From Toxorhynchites rutilus septentrionalis (lineage: Eukaryota; Arthropoda; Insecta; Diptera; Culicidae), in contig NC_073745.1 of NCBI RefSeq assembly GCF_029784135.1, positions 51,598,285 to 51,662,284 of the forward strand: 64,000 nt of DNA, written 5' to 3'. The notes under the pieces are model-generated. The model was not told the origin of the DNA and ran no database searches. It saw nothing but the letters and a program-made list of their open reading frames with translations. Both the position numbers and the translations under genes were made by a program. The first letter of the stretch is position 1. Each line of letters begins with the position of its first letter. Positions 45,747 through 55,810 of the stretch are shown one piece after another.

Positions 45747-46110
45747 CTGCCGTTGTGCGCTGCTGTTTCGGTGGGCGATTTTTTTCCATCGCCGCAAGGT
45801 CGTCATGAAGAGCATTTCGGTTGCTGGCACTATCCGACTTGTGTCCTGGCGGTTGTCGCTGCTGGTCGCTCCCCCTCCCGTCTTCTGATTGCGTAGCGAC
45901 GCTCGAGTCATCGGCCAAAGCAATCGAATCCGGATCCAACGGACCGGGCGGAACGGTACGATGATTCAGGATGGTCCTGTCATCGGCGAATGCCATCAAT
46001 TTGAGCAGCGCGGAGGACGATGACGGTGACGGGGGAGATTGGTGAGTTGAGAGACAATGCGTTATCATGAGAATCGCCAGGCAGTGTTGATACATCATGG
46101 CGGGTAACAT
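45747..46110 (-). CDS. First coding exon with signal peptide, host gene
   Basis: The minus frame opens with ATG 46110 (MLPAMMYQHCLAILMITHCL). An in-frame TGA lies 14 codons upstream. A second start, ATG-ATG at 46098, has a better context (GCCATGATG) and gives the cleaner signal peptide MMYQHCLAILMITHCLSTHQ. After the likely cleavage site the product is Ser/Pro/Asp-rich and hydrophilic, with LMAFADDRTILNHRTV and ENDED-type low complexity typical of a disordered ectodomain start. The frame reaches a GTCAGT donor after 45747 and leaves one nt (G), fitting the phase of the exon at 7164-6720. I infer a secreted or membrane protein. No domain identifies it; a dpr-like protein is a weak option. Confidence 0.65.
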
Positions 46111-47575
46111 CAGATCGGCTACGGCGGAGGCGTCGCTTATTCCTCATCAAGTCACGCAACTGGGTGGTCCGTTTGGATCTGCGGTATTCTGTTGGTAGCT
46201 ACTCTCTCTATTTACGCTATTACTTGAGGGTGGGGCAAATGGACAAAATTTTCTTCTTACGCACGATAGGAGACACGTGTCGAGTGGGATGACGATGAAG
46301 TTCGAGGAATTTAATGTGTCGTCGTTGGCTCGATGTTAGTAGTTATTTATATCTGGAAAAAACAGAGAATTTCACCGTTATAATTTTCTGATAGATACTT
46401 TGAATCTGTTGATTTTTAATTCATATCGTTTTTCAAACTTTGCATGAAAATTTGCAAACCTGAAAATTAAGGGGGTATTTTAGTGTACAGACATGAATTT
46501 CGGACGTTTTTTCCTGCTCCGTAAAAATAAAACTAAGAATATTTTTAGTATCCATTATGCCATTATCTGTTCATCTATCTTTGAACAATAAAACAAAAAT
46601 TGAACGGAGAAAAAAATATTCATAACTACAAAGGTTGAGAGCTGGTTAAAAAAAAGTTGTATCATGGCGTACACGATTCCAGCCCTTCTGGTTATCTGAA
46701 ACAAAAAAATTGGACAGAACCTGAATCAGTAAAGATGCCGTTATCGCATGAACCTGGGACAAGTCAAAAACATCTACAAATGGTGCCATTGGCTATGGAT
46801 TCGATACCAGAGAATACGAAATGGTTGATATGGGGTAGAGAATATATCACTATGTAAAAGAAACCGCCTCGTTTGATAGAAGCAACAGTGCCAATATTGA
46901 ATGTTCACGAAAGCTTTGAGTAAATTGGTGCGGAAGTAGAAGTAGAAGTAGTAGAAGAAATACATACTGGTAATAAGGACCCAAATCTCGTGCACTGTTC
47001 TAACGATAACAAAAACCAATCATGTATCAACCATCTTCGTAGGATTGTTCAGATATCCGTAAAGCTAACACTCTTAAAACTCAAAATTGTGGCTCTAAAA
47101 AGAGTCGTTTCTTTTAAATGAACAGGACCCTTTTAGTCGTATTGTATGAGTTGAAGTGATAGAAAGAAACCATAAATTATTGATGTTGTCTATTTTCAAT
47201 ACTCAATTATTAAAAAAAGGACCTTGCAACATTCTCTTGTTATTACATATCGATGTTAACAAATATGCACCAAAACAACATCAATAAAACCCTAGTCCCT
47301 AGAGAATTACAAATTGATCGAATTCGTCTCCTTCCTTCATTTATTCTATTTGGCTGAAGAAGCTAATACCTATTAGTGTATTTCTAAGTGATGTCCAATT
47401 AGCTTAGACCAACATCAATATACATTCTGCCAAATATATACCGAGAATTTGTAATTTAAATTTTTGCCGCTGAACATTCTTCATTTTTTAAAGATGTTAC
47501 TACTATCAGTGTGCTTCTTATGTCAATTTGGAGCGCGATTTGTCATTTAGTTTGTTTACAGTGCCATCAAGAACA
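46111..47575. other. Region upstream of the first coding exon
   Basis: The first 200 bp may hold 5' UTR and promoter, but I see no TATA box or initiator I would defend. An open plus-strand stretch at 46657-46860, followed by an in-phase acidic run to about 47030 with stops, looks like a decayed ORF of unknown family. The rest is AT-rich. Confidence 0.35.
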
Positions 47576-47750
47576 TGAGGCGTTTGAGAGAGAAAATTCG
47601 TCGCAAATGGTCAGATTTTTGGAAAGATAACACTTGGATTCTGTAACACGATACTGCATCAGCTTTACGATCAATCCTTGTGAACTAATTTTTGACCGAA
47701 AATGGCACAGCTTGAACTGGTACCGCCCTCTCCAGATATGACCCCGTAGG
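47576..47750 (+). pseudogene. Mariner transposase fragment
   Basis: Reads RRKWSDFWKDNTWIL, then a stop, HDTASALRSILVN, FLTENGTA and an end like APSPDM. This matches the region from before the second catalytic Asp (DN-A-AH type) to the PPYSPD third-Asp motif of irritans-type mariners. Very decayed. Confidence 0.6.
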
Positions 47751-47755
47751 ATTTT

Positions 47756-48662
47756 GACATAGGATTACGTCTTTCGGGAACATATTGGGGTACAAATTGA
47801 AAATCAAAAATCGAGCACATCGTGAAAATTGTCCAAATTCATACGCTTATTGCTGAGCCATTTCATGATGGATTGATGAAATTTTTGCGTCAATCGATTT
47901 CGGCACTCCATAACAATTTTTTATATTGAAGAAAATAATATATTTCACGAAACTAACTATCGAACAATTGAAAAATCTCAACCCTTATCTCAACCCCTAT
48001 CTCAACCAAAATACCCACTTCTGATTAGTCGAAATCGACGACACATGCGGCGGGTCCCTAACAAAAACAACAAAACCAAGCTGCTTGGGGAAAATCGACA
48101 TTGCAAATACATGAAAATAGAGGGAATTTTTATTCCTACTGAAATGTATTCCCTAACAGAGACATCAAAACCAAGCTACCAGGGCTAAATCGGCATTGCA
48201 AATAGATCGAAGTAAGAGGAGCTTTTATTCCCACCGAAATCTGTTTCCTAACCGAGACATCAAAACCAAGCTACATGGGGGAAATCGGCATTGCAAATAC
48301 ATAAAAGTAGGGAGAGCTTTTGTTCCCACAGAAATCTTTTCCCTAATAGAGACATCAAAACTAAGCTGCCTGGGGTAAATCGGCACTGCAAATACATGAA
48401 AGTAAGGGTGATTCTTGTTCCTACCGAAATGTGTTCCCTAACAGAGACATCTACACCAAACTGCCTGGGGGAAATCGGCATTGCAAATACATGAAAGTAG
48501 GGGGAACTTTTATTCCTACCTAAATATGTTCCCTAACAGAGACATTAGAACTTAATGATTATCAAAGAGTTTAACGATATAATTCTTCAAACATATCCAA
48601 AATCAACAGATAGCCTAACGGAATCCTGAGTCAACTATGCAGTCGTGTCTCGGACCCAACCC
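47756..48662. mobile_element. ACG-ended repeat with histone flanks and 95-bp satellite (copy D)
   Basis: Left end GACATAGGATTACGTCTTTC and 300 bp match 7301-7570, up to the GTCGAAATYGACG block. The gene part is then replaced by five 95-bp repeats. The right part from 48557 (GATTATCAAAGAGTTTAACG) matches 10933-11050 just past the histone stem-loop, to the terminal GTCGTGTCTCGGACCCAACC. Confidence 0.7.
48066..48540. repeat. 95-bp minisatellite, five units
   Basis: Unit starts (GACATCAAAACCAAGCT) lie at about 48066, 48161, 48256, 48351 and 48446, with a sixth broken start at 48541. Each unit holds GGGGGAAATCGGCATTGCAA, TACATGAAAGTAG and TTCCCTAACAGA. Two inverted, more diverged units lie in repeat A at about 13850-14015. 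Confidence 0.85.
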
Positions 48663-48920
48663 TCCTGTGACTTTTTTCCTATTTCCGAAACTCAAATTTC
48701 CCCTTCGTGGAACTCGTTTTGACAGCATTGAAGACATAAAACGATTTCGCATCGTAAACTGAAGACAATTCTTGAATACAGCTATAAAAAAAATGTGTTG
48801 ATCGTTGGATTGTTCGTTGGAGAAATTTTGGAGTATTTGGAGTATTTCTTCAGATGGGTTGTATTTAGAAAGCGATAATCTAAAATAAATAAAGCATTTT
48901 CCTTAAATTTCTCTTGATCC
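48663..48920. other. No recognisable feature
   Basis: Short AT-rich spacer. Confidence 0.4.
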
Positions 48921-49180
48921 TTATTTCTTATCTTTCAGGAAGTTTAGCAATGCAAGAAAAAGGTGGTAATCGCCTGATGCCAGGTCCGGACTATATGGTG
49001 GGTGCATTAAAACATTCCATTCACGCCTCGGAGTTTCTGGCGAGTCATAAAGGACATGTGTATTCCCCCGGAGTACAACACCTCCTCTGTTGGCCAATTC
49101 TTGACGTTTCTGGTCAATCGCTAACTTCAAAAGGTCCAGTTGTTGACAGTAGAGATCCGAATTTAGTGTATTACACTAAA
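48921..49180 (-). pseudogene. Mariner transposase C-terminal fragment
   Basis: The minus strand reads LNSDLYCQQLDLLKLAIDQK, RQELANRGGVVL, a broken second-Asp region, then WNVLMHPPYSPDLASGDYHL (third Asp, Pro to Gly change in the usual APSDYH). Related to the mariner at 26737-30317. Confidence 0.8.
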
Positions 49181-49214
49181 AAAAAAATCAGGCTAGGATC
49201 AAGTGGAAGCCACA

Positions 49215-50119
49215 GTACAACAGCCCCCTAAGGCAGAAGATCCACAGCCAGATCAACATCTACTACGCGATCTGGTCTTCCATTAAGACGAGGCGATCTC
49301 ACAGTTTCGCGACACAGACCCTTCCCGAATCCCGATCTCGAAGTTGCAGCATTCTCGCAGGCCGACAAGTGCAGTGAAGCCCATGAACGAGCACGTTCTT
49401 CGGTTGGACTTGGTTGATGTTGAGAACATGGAAGAGCTGCAACTGACAGTTTACTGTACTGCAGTGGCGCCCGTTGAAAGTTTGGGAAACCGTGTGGGGC
49501 CAAGAGGCGAACTGCTAGGCGTCTAGCGTCTAGGTCGGTTTGTCGAATACATAAGCAGGAACATCTGCCTGGTTACGGAGGTTACGAGGTCTATGACGAA
49601 GAGTTGATAAGAAAACTGGCTCGTGGCGAATCCTTTAAATATCTTGGATTCCGACAGCTCACCGGTATTCGCCACTCCGACATCAAGACGGAGCTGCGAG
49701 ACAAGTGCTTGAGTCGAGTACAACAACTTCGCAGTGCATCAATCAAGTGAAAACACAGAGCACATTTTGGGAGGCTGTCCCGTTTTAGCCAACGCAGCCT
49801 ACACCGAGCGCCACAACAACGTGGCCCGCATTGTCCATCGACAATTGGCGCTTCAATGTGGTATATTGGAAGAAAACGTACCCAACGACCGGTACCTGTC
49901 CTGAAAAACGACTGCATCTGTCCTGAAAAATGACCGTTTCAAGCTGTACCGGGGTCGCATTATCCTGATCGACCTCTCGATTCACCACAACCTTCCAGAT
50001 TGTATGGTATACGACAAGAGCGACCGACCGTCACGTCAGCAACCAGGGAGCAGGTGAATATTGTGGCTAGGTTCGCCTAGTCAAGAAGTGTGCCAACCTT
50101 GCAAAAAAAAAAAAAAAAT
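49215..50119 (+). mobile_element. Non-LTR fragment, R4/Dong-like, internally deleted
   Basis: Several frames read RIPISKLQHSRRPTSAVKPM (49330-49390), EELQLTVYCTAVAPVE, then after a deletion KLARGESFKYLGFRQLTGIR (about 49610-49670), HILGGCPVLANAAYTERHNN (49760-49820) and NDRFKLYRGRIILIDLSIHH, NLPDCMVYDK. The order 'YLGF-Q, ... HIL-GCPVLA ... RHN-VA ... ND-FK-Y' is the C-terminal half of R4/Dong/R2-type elements, which use a restriction-like endonuclease. The central RT is missing. It ends in an A-tract at 50104-50119. Clade assignment is from memory. Confidence 0.6.
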
Positions 50120-50618
50120 TAAAAAAATCGCGCGTCTTTAGCTCTTACAGTATCGGCTCCATAAACACCATTCACATTTCCAGCGGTCTGCTGTACCGAA
50201 TTTTCTCTTTGTTGACTTCCATTGTTAACACCCTATAATTCACAACAGGACGGAAATATTTTTTTAGTGTCAATTATCACCCTTACAACGAGCCTCAACT
50301 CGAAATTGTATGATCAATATTACGCGAGATGTTGATCACTACACACAGCTACAGAGAAAATAATGGGTTACTTTTTCCAAACCTTATATATTTAGCAGAA
50401 CGTAAACTCGTGTCTGATTAGCCTATAACTTCAGAATCATATTATGCTAATTGTGCAAACGTAATGAGGCTTTCCACCAACCAACACGAAACCATTTGAA
50501 TTTCATATTTTTGATCTAGCTGAAGCTTTGCCAACTTGTTCGACACTACGTACGATGTCATTTCACGGTATTAGTTTTTTAAATACGATCAGGACTAATT
50601 TATTATATTTTTTTTTTA
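50120..50618. other. No recognisable feature
   Basis: AT-rich spacer without coding or repeat signals. Confidence 0.4.
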
Positions 50619-50933
50619 TTAATAAATAGAAATAAAAATTTTCGGTATATCATCATTGCAACGGATTATGTTAAAAGATGAAAAAATTATATCGTGATGA
50701 GAAAAACCTGGGGCTGACACTTGATTGAAATTAAGAACGAAATTTTTGTCTTTTGTTATTAGAAGATCAATCAAAGAGCTTCCACCAGAATAGAAGTGAG
50801 TAGGTTCATTATTTACACAAAACAACCCCAAACTCTCTAGAATCTTGCAGAACCGAGTTGTTTTAGAGCAAACTTTTTTCAAATTTGTATTGAAATCCCC
50901 TGTCAAAATTATATTCTCATAAGCTAGTGACAG
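50619..50933 (-). pseudogene. AP endonuclease domain, distal part (non-LTR element)
   Basis: The minus strand reads SLAYENIILTGDFNTNLKKV (catalytic GDFN), FVNNEPTHFYSGGSSLIDLL (SSLIDL motif) and APGFSHHDIIFSSFN (SHHD motif). These are the C-terminal motifs of the AP-like endonuclease of Jockey/CR1-group elements. The first residues visible here connect to 54441-54902 across the RTE insertion. Confidence 0.8.
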
Positions 50934-51169
50934 CGTTCCGAGCGTCTGTTCACGCTGGAGGTGCGGCTCAAAACAGCGTCTGATCCCCATGTTAGGGGCG
51001 GCTGATCACTGTCGTCGTGCCAGCGGGGACTCTAAAAAGAGCTGTGCACGACGGTCCTCCGGCGAGACAGGGGGTTGGTGCAGGCCCTGCAAGCCATCCG
51101 TAAAAATAAAACGCACACAAACATTCACAAAGAAATTCGAGACAGGACAATCGGACTAGACCTACGCAA

Positions 51170-54100
51170 AGAACACGGACTAGAGATTGGAAACTCGGAA
51201 CATGGAACTGCAAGTCTCTCAATTTTCTTGCGAGTACCCGAATTCTTTCGGAAATATTGAGAGCCCGCAATTTCAACATCGTGGCGCTGCAGGAGGTGTA
51301 CTGGAAAGGTTCGATGGTGCGATCGTTCCATGGTGGATATACCATCTATCAGAGCTGCGGCAACACACACGAGCTGGGTACAGCTTTCATCGTAATGGGG
51401 GAGATGCAAAAACGGGTGATTGGTTGGTGGCCGATCAATGAAAGAATGTGCAGATTGAGGATGAGAGGCCACTTCTTCAATATCAGCATTATCAACGTCC
51501 ACAGCCCCCATCTAGCTAGCACCGATGACGATAAAGAAGAATTCTACGCGCAGCTAGAGCGTGAATACGATCGCTGCCCAAAACACGACATCAAAATCGT
51601 CATCGGTGATTTGAACGCTCAGGTCGGCCAGGAGGAGGAATTCAGACCGGTAATTGGTAGGTTCAGCGGCCATCAGCGAACCAACGAAAACGGCCTAAGA
51701 CTTATCGACTTCGCTGCCTCCAAGAACATGGCCATACGTAGCACCTTCTTCCAGCACAGCCTCCAATACCGTTACACCTGGAGATCACCACAGCAAACAG
51801 AAACACAAATTGACCACGTTTTGATCGACGGTCGGCACTTCTCGGATATCATCGACGTCAGAACCTATCGTGGCGCTAACATCGATTCAGACCACTACCT
51901 GGTGATGGTCAAACTGCGTTCTAAACTGTCAGTCGTCAATAACATAAGACACCAGCGTTCACCACGGTATCCCCTACGACGACAACAGGAGCCGAACGTT
52001 GCTGCAACATATTCGCAGCGTCTTGAAGCTGCGTTACCGGGGGTAGACGAACTGGATGCTGTTCCCCATGATGAATGCTGAAACTCCTTAAAATCAGCAA
52101 TTAGCAGCACAGCAGAGACCGTCATCGGGTATGAACAACGAGGACAACGGAACGAATGGTTTGACGACGAGTGCCGAGCGCTCCTGAACGAGAAGGATGC
52201 AGCACGCGCAGCCATGCTGCAACGAGCGACTCGACAAAACGTGGAACGATACAGACTGAAACGAAGGCAGCAAACACATCTCTTTCGGGAAAAAAAGCGG
52301 CGCCTGGAAGAGAAAGAGTGTGAGGAGATGGAGCTGCTTTATCGTTCTCGAGAATCGCGGAAGTTCTTAAAGAAACTAAACGCCTCGCACAAAGGCTTTG
52401 TGCCGCGGGCCGAAATGTGCAGAAACAAGGAAGGAGGCATCTTGACGAACGAACGCGAGGTGATCGAAAGGTGGAGGCAGCACTACGATGAACACCTGAA
52501 CAGCGCGCAGACAGGAGACCTAGACGGCGTTGAGGAGGACTACACCGGTGCAATGAACAACGACGACGTACCACCCCCGACGATGGGTGAAGTTAAGGAG
52601 GCCATTAATCAGCTCAAGAACCACAAAGCAGCTGGTAAGGATGGCCTCGTAGCGGAGCTCTTCAAGGGAGGTCCGAAAAAACTTGTAGAGTGTATGCACC
52701 GGTTGATAGTCAGGATCTGGGACACAGAACAGCTACCGGAGGAGTGGAAGGACGGGGTAATCTGCCCCATCTATAAAAAAGGCGACAAGTTGGATTGTGG
52801 GAACTATCGTGCCATCACAATCCTGAATGGTGCCTACAAAATTTTGTCTCAGATCCTCTTCCGCCGCCTATCGCCAATAGTAAGTAGATTTGTGGGAAGT
52901 TATCAGGCCGGATTCATGCCCGGTTGCTCGACGACGGACCAGATTTTTACACTGCGGCAGATCCTCCAAAAGTGCCGCGAGTATCAGGTCCCTACACACC
53001 ACATCTTCGTCGACTTCAAGGCCGCATATGATACAATCGACCGACGACAGCTATGGAGGATCATGGACGAACACGGCTTTCCCCAAAAGCTGACAAGACT
53101 GATTCAGGCAACGATGAACGGTGTGCGGTGCAGTGTGCGGATTTCAGGTGAGCTGTCGGAATCATTTGAGACTCACAGGGGACTTCGACAAGGCGATGGA
53201 ATCTCCTGTCTGCTCTTCAACGTGGCGCTGGAAGGTGTTATGCGGAGAGCGGGCTTCAACAATGTGCACCCGTGGCCGAGTGGTTAGCGTCTCACATTAT
53301 CATGCCGGGTGTTCGGGTTCGACTCCCGTCCTGGCCGGGGGATTTTTCGTCAAAGTAATTTCCTTCGACTTGCACTGTAGTCACGCGTATTCTAGAGCTT
53401 GCCCTTCGGAATACATTCAAGGTGTGTTATTTGGCTTAAGAACTCTAAACTAAGTATTAATAAATGACGCTAGTTAATGCATACGTTGAGACGGCAAAAG
53501 TTCCATAGGGAACGTTAACGCCATTCAAGAAGAAGAAGGGCTTCAACATGCGGGGCACGATTTTCAACAAGTCTAGTCAGTTTATCTGCTTCGTCGACGA
53601 CGTGGACATAATCGGAGGAACACATGAGACGGTAGCCGACTTGTGTACCCGACTGAAACACGAAGCATGGCTGATTGGGCTTGGGATCAATGCGTCTAAG
53701 TCTAAATACATGCTAGCTGGAGGGACTGATCGCAACAGAGTTCTTCTTGGTAGTAGTGTTGTGATCGACGGCGACGAGCTCGAGGTGGTAGAGGAATTTG
53801 TCTACCTTGGCTCGTTGATAACAACTGACAACAACAACAGCCGTGAAATTCGAAGACGCATTGTCAATGGAAGTCGTGCCTACTATGGGCTCCGCAAATC
53901 CTTGAGGTCCAACAAACTCCGACCCCGTACGAAGTGTACCATGTACAAATCCCTAATTCGACCGGTTGTTCTCTATGGGCACGAAGCATGGACGATGCTT
54001 GAAGAGGACTCACAAGCGCTTGGAGTTTTCGAACGCCGAGTGCTCAGAACAATATACGGTGGTGTACAGGAAAGCGGAGTATGGAGAAGGAGAATGAACC

Positions 54101-54375
54101 ACGAACTGGCGCAACTCTACGGCGAACCCAGCATTCAGAAAGTCGCCAAGGCTGGACGAGTGCGATGGGCAGGGCATGTTGCAAGATTGCCGGACAGCAG
54201 CCCTGCAAAGATGGTGTTCGCATCGAATCCGGTAGGAACAAGAAGGAGAGGAGCCCAGCGAGCGAGGTGGTTGGACCAGGTGGAGCAGGACTTGGCAAGA
54301 ATCGGTGCAGCCGGGAGTTGGAGAACTGCAGCCATGGATCGGGACTATTGGCGAAAAATTGTGAAGAAGATCTAA
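51170..54375 (+). pseudogene. RTE endonuclease-reverse transcriptase ORF
   Basis: The EN domain opens WKLGTWNCKSLNFL (51189), NIVALQEVYW, FFNISIINVHSP, VIGDLNAQVG, TWRSPQQTETQIDHVLI and SDHYLVMVKLR: all AP-endonuclease motifs. TGA at 52079-52081 replaces a Trp codon. RT follows in the same frame: GKDGLVAELFK, WKDGVICPIYKKGDKLDCGN, YRAITILNGAYKILSQIL, QAGFMPGCSTTDQIF, VDFKAAYDTIDR, GLRQGDGISCLLFN. A SINE interrupts at 53262. The frame resumes exactly after it with CFVDDVDIIG (FVDD; Ala at the second position is usual) and continues to the stop at 54375, with RWAGHVARLPD near the end. So there are only two lesions, one stop and one insertion, plus an Ala-to-Val change at the active site. Confidence 0.92.
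53262..53537 (+). mobile_element. tRNA-derived SINE inserted in the RTE ORF
   Basis: The head has a clear A box (TGGCCGAGTGGTTAGCG) and B box (GGTTCGACTCC), like a Leu/Ser-type tRNA. The body includes TTTTTCGTCAAAGTAATTTC and the tail is an (AAG)n run. It is flanked by GGGCTTCAACA (53251-53261 and 53538-53548). Removing 287 bp restores the RT frame. SINE tail relatives lie at 56082-56272 and 58204-58302. Confidence 0.9.
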
Positions 54376-54440
54376 TCTCTCAATGGGATGTAGTATCATT
54401 ATAAATAAATAAATAAATAAATAAAAAAAGCTAGTGACAG

Positions 54441-54902
54441 TTCGGAGAGCTTTCGGTCAAGGAGGTTGGAACAATCAAATTCAGGAGGGGAATAAATCAC
54501 ACCAAGCAAAAATTTTCTGTGATTCACTCGAATCTCAATAAATAAATATTAATAACAGTACGATCACCATCCCCCAGTTCCGTCAAAGGATTGGAAGCAG
54601 CAATAATCCTGCAATCAATATTAAATTTGTGATAAATGCAAATTCCACCATCTCGACCATTCTTGCGATCATTCCTTATGATGTTATAATCATCAACGGC
54701 AATTGTTGCATCACTTACGTTTTCATTTAACCATGTTTTCGTCACACATACTATGTCAACTTTGCTGCTCATGAAACAATTTTTAAATTCATCAAATTTA
54801 CTTAATTGATGAGCACACAGACTTTGTGCATTCATATGACAAAGATTAACACAATCATCACGTAAAGCAACATTCATAACGACTCGCGGAATATCGGCAA
54901 TA
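54441..54902 (-). pseudogene. AP endonuclease domain, proximal part (non-LTR element)
   Basis: The minus strand reads VVMNVALRDDCVNLCHMNAQ, SLCAHQLSKFDEFKN, SSKVDIVCVTKTWLNE (catalytic Glu replaced: T-K-TW for the usual T-E-TW), DGGICIYHKF, and GVIYSPPEF just before the RTE. It joins 50933-50619 once the RTE is removed. Upstream it is interrupted by the pogo-like MITE; residues before that, near 55336-55400 (DRVSDIARPQRS), may belong to it. The changed Glu and frameshift near 54535 show it is dead. Confidence 0.78.
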
Positions 54903-55333
54903 CAGGGAAACTTCGATATAACGTACCCTCGTTATAACGTACCCTCGATATAACGTCACTCGATATAACGTACACATATCCAAAGTGTAAAGGAAAAAAA
55001 AATCAATATTTTTTCCCTGATAGAACAATGAATTATCTGTATTGTGATGCTAAAACAAGTTTTGTACATTCAATCAATCCCGAAATACAGCTGGTTTTGT
55101 GATTCCGGATTCTAAATGAATCAAGCTTTAATCAACAGTAAGAAAGGAAGCATCATGAGAAAGACTGTCTTCATCTTCTGATTGAAGTTATTCATTAACT
55201 TTAATAAAACAGCAACACAATATTGTATTACAGACTACGTTTGTGAGTACTTTATTATGCTTCGATATAACGTACAATTCGATACAACGTACAATTTTGA
55301 AAGTGGAATGTACGTTATATCGAAGTTTATCTG
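54903..55333. mobile_element. Pogo-like MITE (431 bp)
   Basis: Ends CAGGGAAACTTCGATATAAC at the left and, reversed, CAGATAAACTTCGATATAAC at the right. Both are flanked by TA. CGATATAACGTAC repeats four times at the left end and twice at the right. CAG termini with a TA duplication are the pogo/Tigger signature. No coding capacity. Confidence 0.75.
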
Positions 55334-55810
55334 TACTTCTTTGAGGACGTGCAATATCACTGACACGATCAACAGGCATCAACACAGAGGAAAAACAAAA
55401 GGCATCGTGCGAGCATCCACTGGCTTAGCTGATAGGAAATAAGGAGCACTAAATTGATGAAAATGGCAACATACATTTCAATTTCATTTGTATTCATAAT
55501 TAATCTTATTTTAATTTACTGTGAATGTGGCATAGATCGCAAATTCTATAAGAACTACAACTACATAATGTGGGAGGTTGCAGCATCAGCAGGAACAACA
55601 ACAGTAGTAACAGCAATACAAGTAGTGCAAACATGACTTCTGTCTGACGATGTATCCCTCGCGTAATTTGTAGTTTTTGAGTTTTAGGAAGGACGATAAC
55701 ATGGAAGCAGGGGATATGAATTTTTAAGTTTCCAGGTATTTGAAAAACATACTTCGATATAACGCAAATTCCATATAACGTAACGAGTTGAAAAAATTTT
55801 TGATACTCTA
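55334..55810. other. Spacer, with a second patch of CGATATAACG sequence
   Basis: CTTCGATATAACGCAAATTCC at about 55750 suggests a piece of a related MITE. The first 60 bp may be endonuclease ORF upstream sequence on the minus strand. Nothing else recognised. Confidence 0.35.

Larger units (their letters stand above)
50934..54427 (+). mobile_element. RTE-clade retrotransposon, near full length
   Basis: Bounded by the direct repeat AAGCTAGTGACAG (50921-50933 and 54428-54440), a 13-bp target duplication. It has a GC-rich 5' UTR, a single EN-RT ORF and a short 3' UTR ending in (AAAT)n, the tail style of RTE elements. Length is 3,494 bp including a 287-bp SINE insertion with its duplication. It resembles Aedes JAM1-type elements; the name is not verified. 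Confidence 0.88.

Noticed and set aside
46657..46857. Plus-strand 66-codon open frame as a gene
   Set aside because: It reads like a decayed ORF with later stops, but I cannot assign it to any family.
48066..48540. CRISPR-like array
   Set aside because: Contiguous 95-bp tandem units with no unique spacers, in a eukaryotic transposon-rich setting.
53265..53340. tRNA gene
   Set aside because: A and B boxes are present, but it is the head of a SINE with a long body, AAG-rich tail and target duplication inside an RTE ORF.
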